64,000 nucleotides of DNA from Parietaria judaica (taxonomy: Eukaryota; Streptophyta; Magnoliopsida; Rosales; Urticaceae): assembly GCA_954871525.1 (NCBI GenBank), contig OX940870.1, positions 11,067,501 through 11,131,500 of the forward strand, in the 5' to 3' direction. A model generated the notes under the pieces. The model had not been told where the DNA came from and made no database searches. It saw only the letters and a program-made list of their open reading frames with translations. The position numbers and the translations under genes are program-made. Positions 1 to 11,157 of the stretch are shown one piece after another; position 1 is the stretch's first letter; each line of letters begins with the position of its first letter.

Positions 1-2428
1 CCCTGTACTACTTCTCGAGGAACCCCAAAAACATTGGGCGCCTCTCGCTGTCGCACCGCCACAACCCTCACATCCTTCTGAACCCCCCCAACAAGGAGGC
101 AATGTGGGAGAATCGCTACTACTTCACGCGCGTGAGCGCGTCGACATTCGGACCCAACCACGCGGAGTTGCCCCGCGCCTGGATCGGCGACAATGATCTG
201 CCAAAGTTCTCGCCATCGACCGACAAGGGCGTCGTGGCCCGCTTCACGAGCATGCGCAACGCGCTTCTCGCTAGCGACCGCCGCGACTGGCTCCTCGACT
301 TCAATGCCGCCCGGATCGTGAACTCGGGTATTTACCGCCTCTGTAACATCATGGGACCACCTCCTCGCTCGCTGTTCCCGCCCGGATTTCGGGCCGAGGA
401 AGGCGAGAAAGGCTCGTCGGCTCCTCAACGGAAGAAGACGCCCAAGGCTCCTGCGAAGAGCCGCAAAAGGAAATCTCGCTTCGACGAGACCGGCGAGGAG
501 TCTTCCCGCCAGAAGAGCAAGCCCTCCCCAACGCCAGTGCCGCCCCCGCGCGACCGGTCCAAGGATGGCTACCTAGGGTTAGTCCCCCGAGAGGGGAGGG
601 ACTGTGTGATCTCGCACGACGACCCTCCGCTCCATGACGCCTCCTCAGAGCGTCGCTCCAAGCACGCAGCCGACGTCGACGCGCCCCGCCGGGCCGTCGA
701 CACGACGCCTCCTGCCTCGAGCCGTCGTACCTCGGAGGCTCCTCTTCTCCGAGAGTCCCCTCGACGCGAGGACTCCCAAGCCGACCTCTTGCCCCGTCAA
801 ACCCGCACCAATGACACGGTCGCTCCCACTCCTGGCTCTGAAGCCGTGCGCGAGGATCTCTCGCTGGTGGAGTCCGAGGCTGCGACGGAGGTCATCCCGG
901 GCAAGGGGACCGCCTCCGAGCCGATCGTCGTCACCCCTTCCGTCAGCCCCGCGGCCGGATACTCCCGACGTCCCCGTCGGGAGGTGAATTTCGACGACGA
1001 CTTCAGCAACGTGGACCTCTCTGATGTCGTCCTGCTCGTGGCTGATACTCAGTCGACGGAGCCTCTCGTCGATCCTCCTCCTTCTACCGCGGAGGTCGCC
1101 GCGCAGGCCCTTCCGAATCCGGCCCCAGGGGTCGCGAGCGGTGAGGATGCCGGAGATGCTTCTGCTCTCGGAGCCGACAAGATCTCAACCCCGTCGCCAT
1201 CTCCTCGAGAGGCGACCGTCGCAACGACTGAGGGTACCCCGGCGGCCACTCTCCTGCCGACTCCTCGGCCTGATCAGGCTGAGGGTACCCAGCCGGGTGC
1301 CTCGCAGCCCGCTGCTGGGTCCTTCTGCCGATGTTCCCGCAGGGCATGGCAAAGGCCTCGGCCGTCATCTACGTCCCGAGCTTCCCGGATCCGCCTTCTC
1401 TGGCTTCTTCCTCGAAGGAATGGGAGACGTATGCGGCCGATGCGCTCCACGGACTGTCGATGTCTCCTCAACAGTTCCGTCCTTCCGCTAGCTCGCTGGC
1501 CGACTCTTCTCGCTATCGCAAGGCGGCGGCTCTCACGCTCCAAGGTATCGCGCTCTTGAACGACTTGATCCACGACGAGCGCGACACTGCCCTCGACCAC
1601 GCGTCCGAAAAGAGCGAGATGGTCGCCAAGGTCGGAGAGCTCGAGCATCACCTTCAAATCTCCATCGCTGGGGAGCGAAGATACCGGGAAGAAGCCGCTC
1701 GAGGCCGCCAGGCCCTCGAAGAGGCCAAGGCCGCCCTGGAGACGGAGGCCTCCCTTCGTCGGCAGGCCGAGATGCAGGTCGAGGAGCAGAAACGTGCCCT
1801 CGCCGATGAGGCTGAGCGCCATCAACGCGCGACTCGCGACCTCTCCGCGGCGCTCGAGAAGAAGGCGAGGAGGCTGGCTCGCCTGAGCGAGGCCATCGGC
1901 GCGTCCCCCGAGGAAGAGAGTCGCTTGGTTTCGCGGGTGACCAACGCTCTGAAGAAGCTTGCCGACGAGCTGGAAGGCGCGCAAGCGGAGGTCGTCGAGG
2001 AACGCAGTGCACGGCTGCGTCTCTTCGAGAAGGCTAAGGCCAAAATCCAGCGTCGCGATGAGAGGTTCGCAGCTCTCGACGAGTCTGTCGATCATCACCG
2101 CATGGTCGCCGGCTACCAGGCTAACCTCGACATGGTCGAAAAGCTTCCCCCTGTCGCGACGGTGGGGAAAGTCATGCCCCTCTTGCCGAAGTGGCGAGGG
2201 ATCATCGAGGAGCATTCCGCGAAGGTGGAGGAGCTGGAGGTGAGGTCCGCTCTTCCTCCGGATTCGCCGCCCCTCTCGCCTTGCGATCCTCCCTCCATCG
2301 AGTCCGAGAGGCTGGCCGCCTTCGCCGCGGGGACGACTGCCTCGGCTTCGAACTCCGTCGACGAGTACGGGACCAACGACGAGACCCTCTCGATCCAAGA
2401 GCCGACGGTACAGGATGATCTTCCATAG
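1..2428 (+). pseudogene. Antisense additional ORF of element A (gypsy-type transposon protein), frameshifted, 5' truncated
   Basis: The frame is already open at base 3 and runs to 1559. A second frame takes over at about 1331 and ends at the TAG at 2426-2428. The N-terminal part (residues such as WENRYYF and FGPNHAELPRAW) resembles the plant 'putative gypsy type transposon' (Transposase_28-like) proteins. The middle is low-complexity, rich in Pro, Ser and Arg. The C-terminal part (about 1540-2100) is a long heptad-like coiled coil rich in Glu, Ala and Lys. The frame change near 1320-1335 is either a one-base indel or an unrecognised intron. It lies in reverse orientation between pol and the missing 3' LTR, as in Grande/Retand elements. 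Its biochemical role is unknown. Family assignment is from recollection of residue patterns, not a search. Confidence 0.72.
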
Positions 2429-2573
2429 GGAAACTGCCTATGTATATTTTGATTTTCCTTTTGCGACCTTTGCTGTTATATTTTTTTTGCTTTGGCCTCG
2501 GGCCCTTTCCTTGTACTCCCCGAACACTTAATGAATGAGGAAGATTTTTACTTTTTCTACTGAACTTTAGTTA

Positions 2574-2960
2574 TTGAATCGCGACCGTCGTTTCCTAACT
2601 TTTTCGTTTTACTGGGGTCGACTATTCTTACCCCTCTCCTCGCAGGTCGGCGAGCTACCTCTCGTTTCTTGGCCTCTGAGGCCTGACGAGGGCGTGATCG
2701 CATCGTTTCTTGCTGAGGACCCCGAGCATTACGCCCTAGTGCGCGACCTGATCAACGACCTAACTCTTTGGGTCGCGGTGCCTTCCTCGGCGGGTCTCGA
2801 AGAGAACTTGTTGCGGCCAACTGCTTTAACGAAGTTCCTATCAGAAGACCCGCGTCATCTGGCCGCCTTCTCGGACTTTGCCGAGGACATTCTCGACCGA
2901 GCGATGTCGGATTGCATCGATGACCTCGCCGACTCCATTCTTAAATCCAACGAGTGCTGA
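2574..2960 (+). CDS. Small plus-strand ORF downstream of the antisense ORF, unknown function
   Basis: A 128-codon ORF, acidic and leucine-rich in its second half (residues 35-128), with no motif I recognise. Base composition and codon use resemble the antisense ORF just upstream. A polypyrimidine run followed by CTCGCAG at about 2634-2645 looks like a splice acceptor, so the first ~25 residues may be intronic and the real exon may start near 2646. It may be a second exon or companion of the antisense ORF. The 145 bases between them are T-rich and look like 3' UTR or intron. The start at 2574 is only the first ATG. Confidence 0.35.
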   Translation: MNRDRRFLTFSFYWGRLFLPLSSQVGELPLVSWPLRPDEGVIASFLAEDPEHYALVRDLINDLTLWVAVPSSAGLEENLLRPTALTKFLSEDPRHLAAFSDFAEDILDRAMSDCIDDLADSILKSNEC

Positions 2961-3258
2961 CGCCGAACTGTTTTTTTTTTTCCAGTTTACGTAACTTGTA
3001 ATGGTTTGCCTATGAGGCTATGATGTAAATGTGAATGTTATAAGTCTTTTGGCATATGAATAAACAAAGACCTTCTGTGATTATGTCATTGTTGTATATG
3101 TATGTAGCTTTCTTTGTGCGGGGTCTTAGTGTGGAGGATGTAGGCTTGAGCATCCTCTCCTTCCCCCCCCCCCCTTTTTTTTTTTGAAAATGAAACGAAC
3201 GTAGTAATTGAAGGTGGAGGGGAAACTTGTCGCGATACTGCTTCTTATCGCTAGCTCT

Positions 3259-3822
3259 TTCGATACCTACGTCGAGGCTCTTTTTCTTTGTCATGGTGCC
3301 ATCGAGACTTTTGTCGAGGCCCTTCTTTCTTTTTCATGGTGCCATCGAAACTTTTGTCGAGGCCCTTTTTTCTTTTTCGTGGTGCCATCGAGACTTTTGT
3401 CGAGGCCCTTCTTCCTTTTTCATGGTGCCATCGAAACTTTTGTCGAGGCCATTTTTTCTTTTTCGTGGTGCCATCGAGACTTTTGTCGAGGCCATTTTTT
3501 CTTTTTCGTGGTGCCATTGATACTTTTGTCGAGGCCCTTTTTTCTTTTTCGTGGTGCCATCGAGACTTTTGTCGAGGCCCTTCTTCCTTTTTCATGGTGC
3601 CATCGAAACTTTTGTCGAGGCCCTTTTTTCTTTTTCGTGGTGCCATCGAGACTTTTGTCGAGGCCCTTTTTTCTTTTTCGTGGTGCCATCGAGACTTTTG
3701 TCGAGGCCCTTTTTTCTTTTTCATGGTGCCATCGAAACTTTTGTCGAGGCCCTTTTTTCTTTTTCCTGGTGCCATCGAAAATTTTGTCGAGGCCCTTTTT
3801 TCTTTTTCTTCCTCTAAGCCGC
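3259..3822. repeat. 43-bp tandem repeat array, about 12-13 copies
   Basis: The segment containing TTTTGTCGAGGCCC recurs every 43 bases from about 3311 to 3784 (12 regular copies), with one degenerate leading copy from 3259. Units differ by one or two bases (Cgtggtg/Catggtg, CGAGAC/CGAAAC). Because 43 is not a multiple of 3 and no unit holds a stop, long ORFs appear in several frames on both strands. I regard these as by-products, not genes. It sits between integrase and the antisense ORF, the region known to breed satellite-like tandem repeats in Tat/Ogre elements. Confidence 0.93.
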
Positions 3823-4263
3823 AGGCGGTAGCGAGTCCGATGATAATGTCGTTCTCGCCACGGCGGCGTACCTAGAGGATCGATGACGATGGCGCTTTTT
3901 GCCTTTCGATTTTGCTTGCGTGCCGTATTTAGGCTTTGTTATTTTCGCTTTGTTTCGCGCTTTATTGTAATGTGTTTGATTTTGCCATCGATTCTCGGGT
4001 TGCGGCTAATCGTGCGCTGCTCTTATTTTGAGATTGTTCGTAAATTTGAGCCTGTAAGATTGTTGGAAGGATAATTTGCCATAAAGGCGAGCCTCGTTAA
4101 ACCCTTCGAGTCCCCCATATGGGTGCGGCTCGCGAGGGAAGAGTTCTCCTTGTCTTTATTAGAAACAAGCCGGGGCTATGAGCGGTCCCGAACAAGTGGG
4201 TCAGGACTTCCCATTTAGACAGTTAATATAGCATGTAAATATAAGGAATTGGGGCAACAAGAC
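3823..4263. other. Non-coding 3' region of element A
   Basis: This is the stretch between the tandem array and the end of pol. It contains T-rich sequence and a GC-richer block at about 4085-4205. I see no ORF worth calling; the plus-strand ORF that starts at 4249 is a shadow of integrase. Confidence 0.6.
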
Positions 4264-7200
4264 CTACTGATAAAACTTTTTGAGGTGCTTGACATTCCAA
4301 CTCCGAACCACCTCGAGGCCGGCCAAGTTCTCGAGCCTGTAGACTCCCGGTTTGACTACCTCCACGACCTTGTATGGGCCCTCCTAATTTTGTCCGAGCT
4401 TCCCCGCGTTCAGCTCTGCCGTGTTCTGGAAAACCTTGCGGAGCACCAGCTCTCCGACCCTGAATTGCCGAGGGCGCACACTCTTATTGTAGAACCGAGC
4501 GATGGTGTTTTGGTAGTTGGCGATGTGCGCTTTAGCCCGCTCTCGCTTTTCGTCGATGTGGTCCAGTTGATGGAGCAGTCCCTGGCTGTTGTCGTCGGAA
4601 TGGCTTGGAGCCCATGCTCGTCGCAGACTGGGTACTCCCACCTCTGCCGGTATCACCGCTTCGACCCCGAAGGCGAGTGCGAATGGGGTCTCGCCGGTGG
4701 CCGAGTGGGGAGTTGTGCGGTAGGCCCAAAGAACTCCGGGGAGCTCGTCGGCCCACAAGCCCTTCTTCTCGTCGAGCCTTTTCTTGATGCTGTCGACGAT
4801 GGTGCGATTGACCGCTTCCGCGTTTCCGTTACCCTGCGGGTATCTCGGCGTTAACGTGTTCAGCTTTATTCTCCATCGAGCGCAGAAGTCCTGGAATCTC
4901 TTCGAGATGAACTGGGACCCGTTATCGGCGATGATCTCGCGGGGCAGTCCAAAACGTGTGACCTCGTTCTTCCAGACATAGCTTTCGACGTCCTAGTCCT
5001 TGATGTTGGCGTACGCTTCTGCTTCGGACCACTTAGTGAAGAAGTCCGTCACTACTAGCATAAACCTCCGCTGTCGGGAGCCAGTAGGCATCGGACCGAC
5101 GATATCCATCGACCACTTCATGAATGGGTATGGGACGGACACTACCGACAGCTTCTCGGCTGGGCAGTTTATCGCTGGAGCGTGGCGCTGGCACTTCTCG
5201 CACCTCTTGGTATGGTCGGCGCAATCTGCGACCATGGTTTCCCAAAAGAAACCTTGACGCTTGGCCTTTCGCAGGAGGGATCGGCCTCCGGAGTGATTGC
5301 CGCACTCTCCGCCGTGGATTTCTCCCACAACGTACTCTGCCTCCTTCTTGCCCAAGCATCGCAGTAGTATTCCTTCGAAGCTCGCCCTGTAAAGCCTGCC
5401 ATTCAAAACAGAATACTTCGCGCTCTTGGTTCGCAACTTCCTGGCCTCCTGCCTGTCATCGGGTAACGTTCCGTTGAGGATGTATTTGCGAAGAGGGGTG
5501 CGCCAATCCTCGTCTTCGTCGTCGTCTACGATCCCCTGCTCATCGGGACTCATGTTCTCGCATTCGATGTCGAGGATCTCTTGAGCGTCATCCTCATCGT
5601 CCTGCTTCCCCGTCGTGTTGTCGCTAGCCCTGCGCTTCTTTTTTGGCGGACCTTCTTCTCGCTCGATACTGGGCTTCTTGACCGTCTCGACGGTGATCGA
5701 ACGGAGCTCGTCGATTTCGGTTGTTGAGCCCAAGCCCGCCAGCGCGTCGGCGTGGTTGTTGTCGCCCCTCGAGACCTGCGTCAAAGTCCAAAAATCGAAT
5801 TTTTTCGACAGGGATTCGACAACCCCGGCGTATGCTTCCATCCTTTCGTCGTTCTTCTCGTACTCCCCGTTAACCTGCTTGACCACCAGCTGAGAGTCCG
5901 AGAAAGCGTATACCTTCCGTACGCCCAAAGCCAGAGCCGATTGCATCCCGACGATGAGAGCCTCGTACTCGGCCTCGTTGTTTGTGGCACGGAAAGCGAG
6001 GCGGCAAGCTTTTTCCACGACCTCTCCGATTGGGGAAACGAGCCTGATCCCAATACCCGATCCGAGCGACGTTGCCGATCCGTCGACGAGGAGCCGCCAC
6101 ATCCCTGTCTCATCGCGCGAATCTACGAGTTCCTTCGGCAGCTCGATGAGGAAGTCAGCAAGGACCTGCGATTTCAAGCTGGTTCGGAGTCGATACTAGA
6201 TGTCGTACGCTCCTAACTTGATCGACCACTTCGTGATCCTCCCTGACTGGTTCGGGCTGTGCAGAATGGACCTGACGGGCCTGTCTGTCATGACGACGAT
6301 GGTGTGCATCTGGAAATGGAATCTCAGCTTTTCCGATGCGTCAAACAGCGCGAGTGCCAATTTTTCAACCTGGGGGTACCGCGTTTCGGCATCAAGGAGC
6401 TTCCGGCTGATATACGAAACAGGCTTCTGCTCGCCTTTCTCTTCTCGCACTAGCACCTGGCTTATCGCGTGATCGGACACCGCGAGGTACAGATACAGAG
6501 GCTCTCCTGGCTCTGGTTTCGTCATGACTGGCGGCGACGAGAGGTAAGCCTTGAGCGCTTGGAAGGCCTCCTCGCACTCTGGCGTCCACTCGAACTTCTT
6601 ATTCTTCTTCAGCAGCTCATAGAAGAGAAGGGTTCGGTCTGTCTGCCGCGAGATAAACCGTCCGAGCGCGTTGATCCGCCCCGTCAGCTTCTGGACCTCC
6701 CTTCGGCTGCGAGGCGAGGGCATGCTCCGGAAGGCCTCGACCTGGTCGGGGCTAGCCTCGATTCCGCAACGGGTCACCATGAAGCCCAGGAACTTCCCGG
6801 ACGAGATGCCGAAGGTGCACTTCGTCGGGTTCAACTTCATCTTATGCTCGTTGAGGACCCGGAAACATTTCTCCAGATGCTCGATGTGCATGGCAACCTC
6901 TAAAGATTTGACGACCAGATCGTCGATGTACACCTCTAGCGATTCCCCTATATGATCGTGGAACATCTTCGTCATGAGCCGCTGATAAGTGGCTCCGGCG
7001 TTCTTCAGCCCGAACGGCATGACTTTGTAGCAGTACGTCCCTCGCTCGCTGATGAAGGCGGTCTTCTCCTCGTCATCGGGGTGCATCCTGATCTGGTGAT
7101 ATCCGGAATAGGCGTCCATGAAGCTCATAAGCTCGTACCCGATGGTCGCCTCGACTAGGCGGTCGATGTGGGGCATTGGGAAGCTATCCTTCGGACACGC

Positions 7201-7749
7201 CTTGTTGAGATCGACGTAGTCCACGCAGACCCTCCACTTGCCGTTCTTCTTCTGTGTGACGACGGTGTTGGCCAGCCATTCTGGGTACTTGACCTCCCGG
7301 ATAGTTCCCATCGCCAGCAATCTGTCCACCTCGTCGTTGATGATCTTGTTTCTGTCGGCCGCCATTTTCCTCCTCTTCTGTATGACCGGTCGATGATTGG
7401 GGTCGGTGTTGAGCCGGTGGGTTATCACCGCAGGGTCGATCCCTGGCATGTCGTCGTTGGTCCACGCGAAGCTTCCCTTGTTCCTCTTCAGGAATTCCAC
7501 CAGCTGGGCTTTCACCCCTGGGTCGAGTCTCGCGCCTACTCCGACGGTTCTCGTCGGATCGGTCTCGTCGATGCAGACCTGCTCGACCTCCTCGACCTGT
7601 GGCCCGCCGCTCCGCTCTTCTGTCGCCGGGTCCTCCACGTCCTCGGCGCTAAGGATCCTCGGAATTCCGGGATCTCCTCCTTTCCCCTTCTTCTTGCGCC
7701 GCTTCCTTCGCTTTGTCGTCGAGGGAGGCGGGGCAGCGATGGCTAACTG
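4264..7749 (-). pseudogene. pol of element A: reverse transcriptase, RNase H, second RNase H, integrase (in-frame stops)
   Basis: One continuous frame follows the stop at 7750-7752 and ends at the TAG at 4264-4266. RT occupies about 7350-6800, with VCVDYVDLNKACPKD and the catalytic YIDD at about 6920. The RT-linked RNase H follows (about 6600-6200). A second, RNase HI-like domain lies at about 6100-5710 (LLVDGSATS, NNEAEYEAL, DSQLVV, HADALAGL); this extra domain is diagnostic of Tat. Integrase (about 5480-4300) shows an H..C..C finger (GECGNHSGG, CEKCQRHAP), then WSMDIVGPMP and ADNGSQF. In-frame TAG stops at 6196-6198, 4993-4995 and 4384-4386 break it. They look like point mutations because homology continues straight through each. 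Neighbour: gag-protease upstream in the same frame. Confidence 0.9.
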
Positions 7750-7752
7750 CTA
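7744..7752 (-). promoter_or_regulatory. Candidate stop-codon readthrough site between protease and RT
   Basis: On the minus strand the sequence is TTA TAG CAG TTA. The stop and the six following bases match UAG-CARYYA exactly, the context that drives readthrough in tobamoviruses. The frame stays open on both sides, linking gag-protease to RT. The same nine bases are kept in the second copy at 17065-17073. It could still be a chance nonsense mutation. Confidence 0.5.
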
Positions 7753-10152
7753 TAAGCCACCCTTGCGGCTTTCGAGAGCCTTCTCGGGTCTCTTCCCGCT
7801 GCTGGCCGCTCGATGATGCATCATGTAACAGATGCGGTAGGCCTCTCGGAAGCCTTGGAGCTCCTCGATGGTCCCCTCATCCTTTCCAGGGAACTTGATG
7901 CATTGATGGTAGGTGGAGGGCACGGCTCTCATCGCATGAATCCACGGCCTCCCGAGGATCACATTGAAGTGCGATTCCACGTCGAGGAACATGAATTCGG
8001 TCATCCTCCTAACGCTTTCGGCGTATACGGCTAGCTGAACCGTCCCCAGCGAGGTGGTGACGTCGCCGTTGAACCCTGACACCTTTCGGGGGCGGCCCCC
8101 GATGGTGAGGTCATCGATCTTCATACGCCGAAGGCACTCGTGGGTGATCATGTCCACGGAGCTGCCGTTGTCGACGAGAACGCACGCTATGTCGTACCCC
8201 CCGATATTGAGCTCGAGCACAAGGGCGTCATCGTGCGAATCCACGCAGTTGTCATCTTCGACAAACTCGATCGTCGCCCCCGATGTCTCATGCACCGAGT
8301 CTCCTCGGTTAGGCTCTCGCCCCCGCCTCTGGTAGGCTTTGATGCTGTTGACCTTGTCGTCGCAGAATCGCGATCCTCCCATGATCACATCGATCCTCGG
8401 TCTGCTTGCGGGACGGGCGGCCTCGACGCGGGTCGACGGCTCTGCCTCGATGGCGAAACTTCGCTTCAAGGCGCCCTGCCCCCTTCCGGAGCTCTGCGGC
8501 GGAGCCGCCTGCTGGTTGGGGAACGCCCGGTTCTCGTTGTTCCAGGGTTGCGCACGCTCTCGCGTGGCTTCCCCGTAATCCCCACGTTCAATCCCCTTCT
8601 GGATGAACCTCTTGTACGCGGCGCAATCCTCGGACGAGTGGCCCCAGTAGCCGTGGAACGAACAGAATTTGTTCATGTCCCTCGGCCACGGAGTCCTCTC
8701 GTAGCCTCCTCGGCCGCCTGAGCGCCCTCCTCGGCCGCCGCCGAAACTTCCTCTTCCCCCGGAGAACCCACCGCGTCCCCCGGAGTATCCCTGCTGGGCT
8801 CCGTCGGGTTCTCCTCGGGAATATCCTCCCTGCTGGCCCTGGGGCCTGGTGTCGTGATAATCCGCCCGCGGCTGGCTCTCGCGGGCGGTGTTGTCGCTCC
8901 TCTTCTCGTCTACCTGGTAGACTTTGTGCCTCGGAGCTTCTGGGGCGCGTCGCTCGTTCTGAGCTCCCCGGTCTTCTCTCCTTGCTCTTGACGACGAGCC
9001 GTCTCGTCCGTCCCTGTGCTTCTCGGGCTTGGGCTTGGCCTTGGCCTCGCCCCTGTCGTCGCTCCTTTTCTTGCCGAGGATACTCTCCTCAATGCTCATA
9101 TCGATCGTCGCCCGGTGGAGTGCGTCCTCGATTGTGAGCGGCACCGTCCTCGTGATCTCTTTGCAGAAATCGGAGGTGCAATGCAGGCCGTGCCTCAGGG
9201 CTTGGACGGCGACCGCGTCCTCGAGATTCGGTACCCGAATCATCACTCCCTTGAACTTCTCCACGTACTGGCGTAGCGTCTCGTCCTTCCCCTGATTGAG
9301 ATCAAACAGAGACGCCAACGTCGCCTCGCTCTGGGCGTGGATGGAGTAATGTTTCAGGAACATGGCGACGAGCTGGTCGGAATTGTCGATAATCCCTGGC
9401 GCGAGCTGCGCGAATCAGTCGCTAGCCGGGCCCTGCAAATGATAAATAAAGAGACGGCATAGGATAGCCTCCCTTCTGGTCTCCTCGCCGACGATGTGGT
9501 CCGTCGCTATCCTGTAGGATTTCACATGGGTCGTAGGATCGGTACCTCCTTTGTACGGCGCGAGCTTGATCTTCGGCAGCTCGTCTACTTCGACTCCTCG
9601 GATCCTGGGAGTAAAGGGGGTCACTCTGGCGTCTCTTACCAGCTTGTCGATCTCCGGACCGGCGCTCGTCGCCTGGTGCACTCGCGATGCCACCTGTTCT
9701 ATTTTTGCCTCCAGGGCCGCTGCCATGGCCGCCATGGCCTTCATGATTTCTCCGGTAGCGGTGGGATCGCCCGCCGGGGCCAGCGCTGACACGCTCAGGG
9801 GCGTGCTTGCCGTCGTCGTCGGCTGCGAGGTCGATGCCGGCGTCTGGAACAGGTTCCGGACTAAGAGGTCCCGTGAGGCGTCGAGCGCCTCGTTATTCGC
9901 CGCGTCTCGGGTCAGGGCCCCTCCGCTCGCTGCGACGGGGGAGTCAGCAGACCTGTTCGCCGCGTTCCTGCCCTCCGCTTGGGCGAGCAGGTCGGCGAGC
10001 TTCCGACTCTCCGCGGCTTGCTCCTCTGCTCTTCTCGTGGCTTCTTCCGCCCTCCGGTCGGCCGCTTCCATCCTCTGCATGACCTGGGCCATCTGTCGCC
10101 GCATCTCGTCCAGCACCTCACTCTGGTCGCTCCGCTCTTCGTCTTGAGGCAT
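7750..10152 (-). pseudogene. gag-protease of element A (internal stop)
   Basis: The start is taken at the ATG at 10152, the first after the primer-binding site; an upstream ATG at 10257 lies inside the LTR and is unlikely. The N-terminal third is a coiled coil (MRRQMAQVMQRM, repeated EEATRRAEEQ). The capsid-like region reads RIRGVEVDELPKIKLAPYKG and continues to 9363. A TGA at 9415-9417 replaces a tryptophan that the related gag at 42.8 kb still has. Further on are an RGG-rich stretch, a zinc-knuckle-like CSFHGYWGHSSEDC, and an aspartic protease core with VLVDNGSSVDMI near 8170 and ILGRPW near 7955. The ORF ends at the TAG at 7750-7752, between protease and RT, in the same frame as pol. Confidence 0.9.
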
Positions 10153-10203
10153 CTTTCGCTTTCCCTCTTCTCGTTCCTGGCTGTGCGATAGAAAGAAACT
10201 ATC

Positions 10204-10221
10204 GCCCCTCGGTGGGCGCCA
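10204..10221 (-). promoter_or_regulatory. Primer-binding site of element A
   Basis: On the minus strand, TGGCGCCCACCGAGGGGC lies three bases inside the 5' LTR end (10225) and 50 bases before the gag ATG. TGGCGCC is a common start for gypsy primer-binding sites. I do not assign the tRNA. Confidence 0.8.
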
Positions 10222-10224
10222 AAC

Positions 10225-10944
10225 TGTAGAGGGCGATTCACACCGCCTTACAGTCACAAAAATACACTATTCAAACACACGAATAACACGAATGATGGGG
10301 TATCTTTGATTGATTATGATTACAAAGGGGATCGGTCTCTTCCGTTTATAGCTTGGAACCTCGAAGAAGAATGCGATTAAACTACGATTAACAATATCGA
10401 ATGGGTTACACAAAGGCTCTCTCAATACTATGCGATGACCCTGTTCCTCTCCTTTATCTCGAACTCGACCACCTTCAAATGGAAGCTCCCTTTCTATTTA
10501 TAGCGACGCTCGGATCCCTCCGGCTCGAATCCCCTGGATGATCTCCCAGTGGTCCCCCCTTCAAATATTCTGTGGTCCTTCTTTCTGACATCCTCGGCGG
10601 CTGCCAAAGGAGCTCGTCTCCACTAACGTTGTCCTCCTGCCATATCCTGAGCGCACAGCCCAGCAGTGGTCCCCCTTCGAACCGTACTTCCTGTCGCATT
10701 ATGGAGAAGAACCCTAGACCTTAATGGGCTCGAGGCTCCTCTTCGGTCATCGCTTCTTCCGATGGGCCGGGGGCCCAACGCATTCTGACGAGCTTCGAGG
10801 AACACGGGCCCTCCCTCTCGGTCTCTGCTCGCTATCGATGGGCCGAGGGCCCATCGCCATTTTGCCCATCTCGACCTTCGTTGTTTTGCGGGAAAACGAC
10901 AAGTGTGACGCGGGGAGGGGATTTGACCAAATCCGACCTTAACA
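10225..10944 (-). repeat. 5' LTR of element A (720 bp)
   Basis: In element orientation it begins TGTTAAGGTCGGATTT and ends CCCTCTACA. The inner edge is fixed by the primer-binding site. The outer edge is set by the TGTT...CA ends and by the same 16-base start recurring at 27697-27712. A TATA box (TATAAATAG, minus) lies at 10494-10502, placing the transcription start near 10465. It also contains GGGCCC-bearing palindromic stretches around 10770-10850. Confidence 0.8.
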
Positions 10945-11157
10945 AGCCTCTGGTGTCGTCGTCGGGAATCAGACTTTGTCTGTTGATTTTCCCTAATGAG
11001 TTCCTGCGTCGTCGTCGGGTATCGAACTTTTTCCTTTGATTCTTTTTGATGAGCCTCCGGCGTCGTCGTCAGTTTTTTGCACTTTGCCTGTCGTCTCTCC
11101 CTGATAAGGTTCCGACGTCGTTGTTGTGTTTCGGACCTTGACTTATAATGACCAAAT
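10945..11157. repeat. About four ~55-bp GTCGTC-type repeats flanking the LTR
   Basis: Units of the form GCGTCGTCGTCGGG ... CCTGATGAG recur about every 55 bases. They are the same type as the long array at 26.27-27.41 kb and lie on the same strand. Element A appears to have inserted inside such a unit: the first bases after the LTR, AGCCT, are a unit fragment. Confidence 0.75.

Larger units (their letters stand above)
1..10944 (-). mobile_element. Ty3/gypsy Tat-lineage LTR retrotransposon A (partial)
   Basis: The element reads right to left: 5' LTR (10225-10944), primer-binding site, gag-protease, RT, RNase H, a second RNase H-like domain, integrase, a 43-bp tandem array, then an ORF on the opposite strand running off the left edge. 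The 3' LTR is outside the window. Two RNase H-like domains, integrase last in pol, a repeat-rich 3' region and an antisense extra ORF are known traits of the Tat lineage (Grande/Retand type), so the lineage call is fairly firm. The gag-pol frame is kept from 10152 to 4264 but has several in-frame stops, so this copy is probably not autonomous. The part right of 6713 was later duplicated in tandem. Confidence 0.9.

Noticed and set aside
3259..3822. Regular 43-bp spacing resembling a CRISPR array
   Set aside because: There are no unique spacers (units are contiguous), and the DNA is plant.
3208..3875. Phe-rich ORFs of 88-207 codons on both strands over the 43-bp array
   Set aside because: They arise because the stop-free 43-base unit cycles through all frames; no start context or homology.
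5752..6216. Plus-strand ORFs opposite pol and gag (for example 5752-6216, 7168-7746, 8140-8721, 9551-10147 and their copies)
   Set aside because: They mirror GC-rich coding of gag-pol on the minus strand; no independent motifs.
10225..10257. Upstream ATG at 10257 as gag start
   Set aside because: It lies inside the LTR, before the primer-binding site; the ATG at 10152 fits the element's layout and matches element B.
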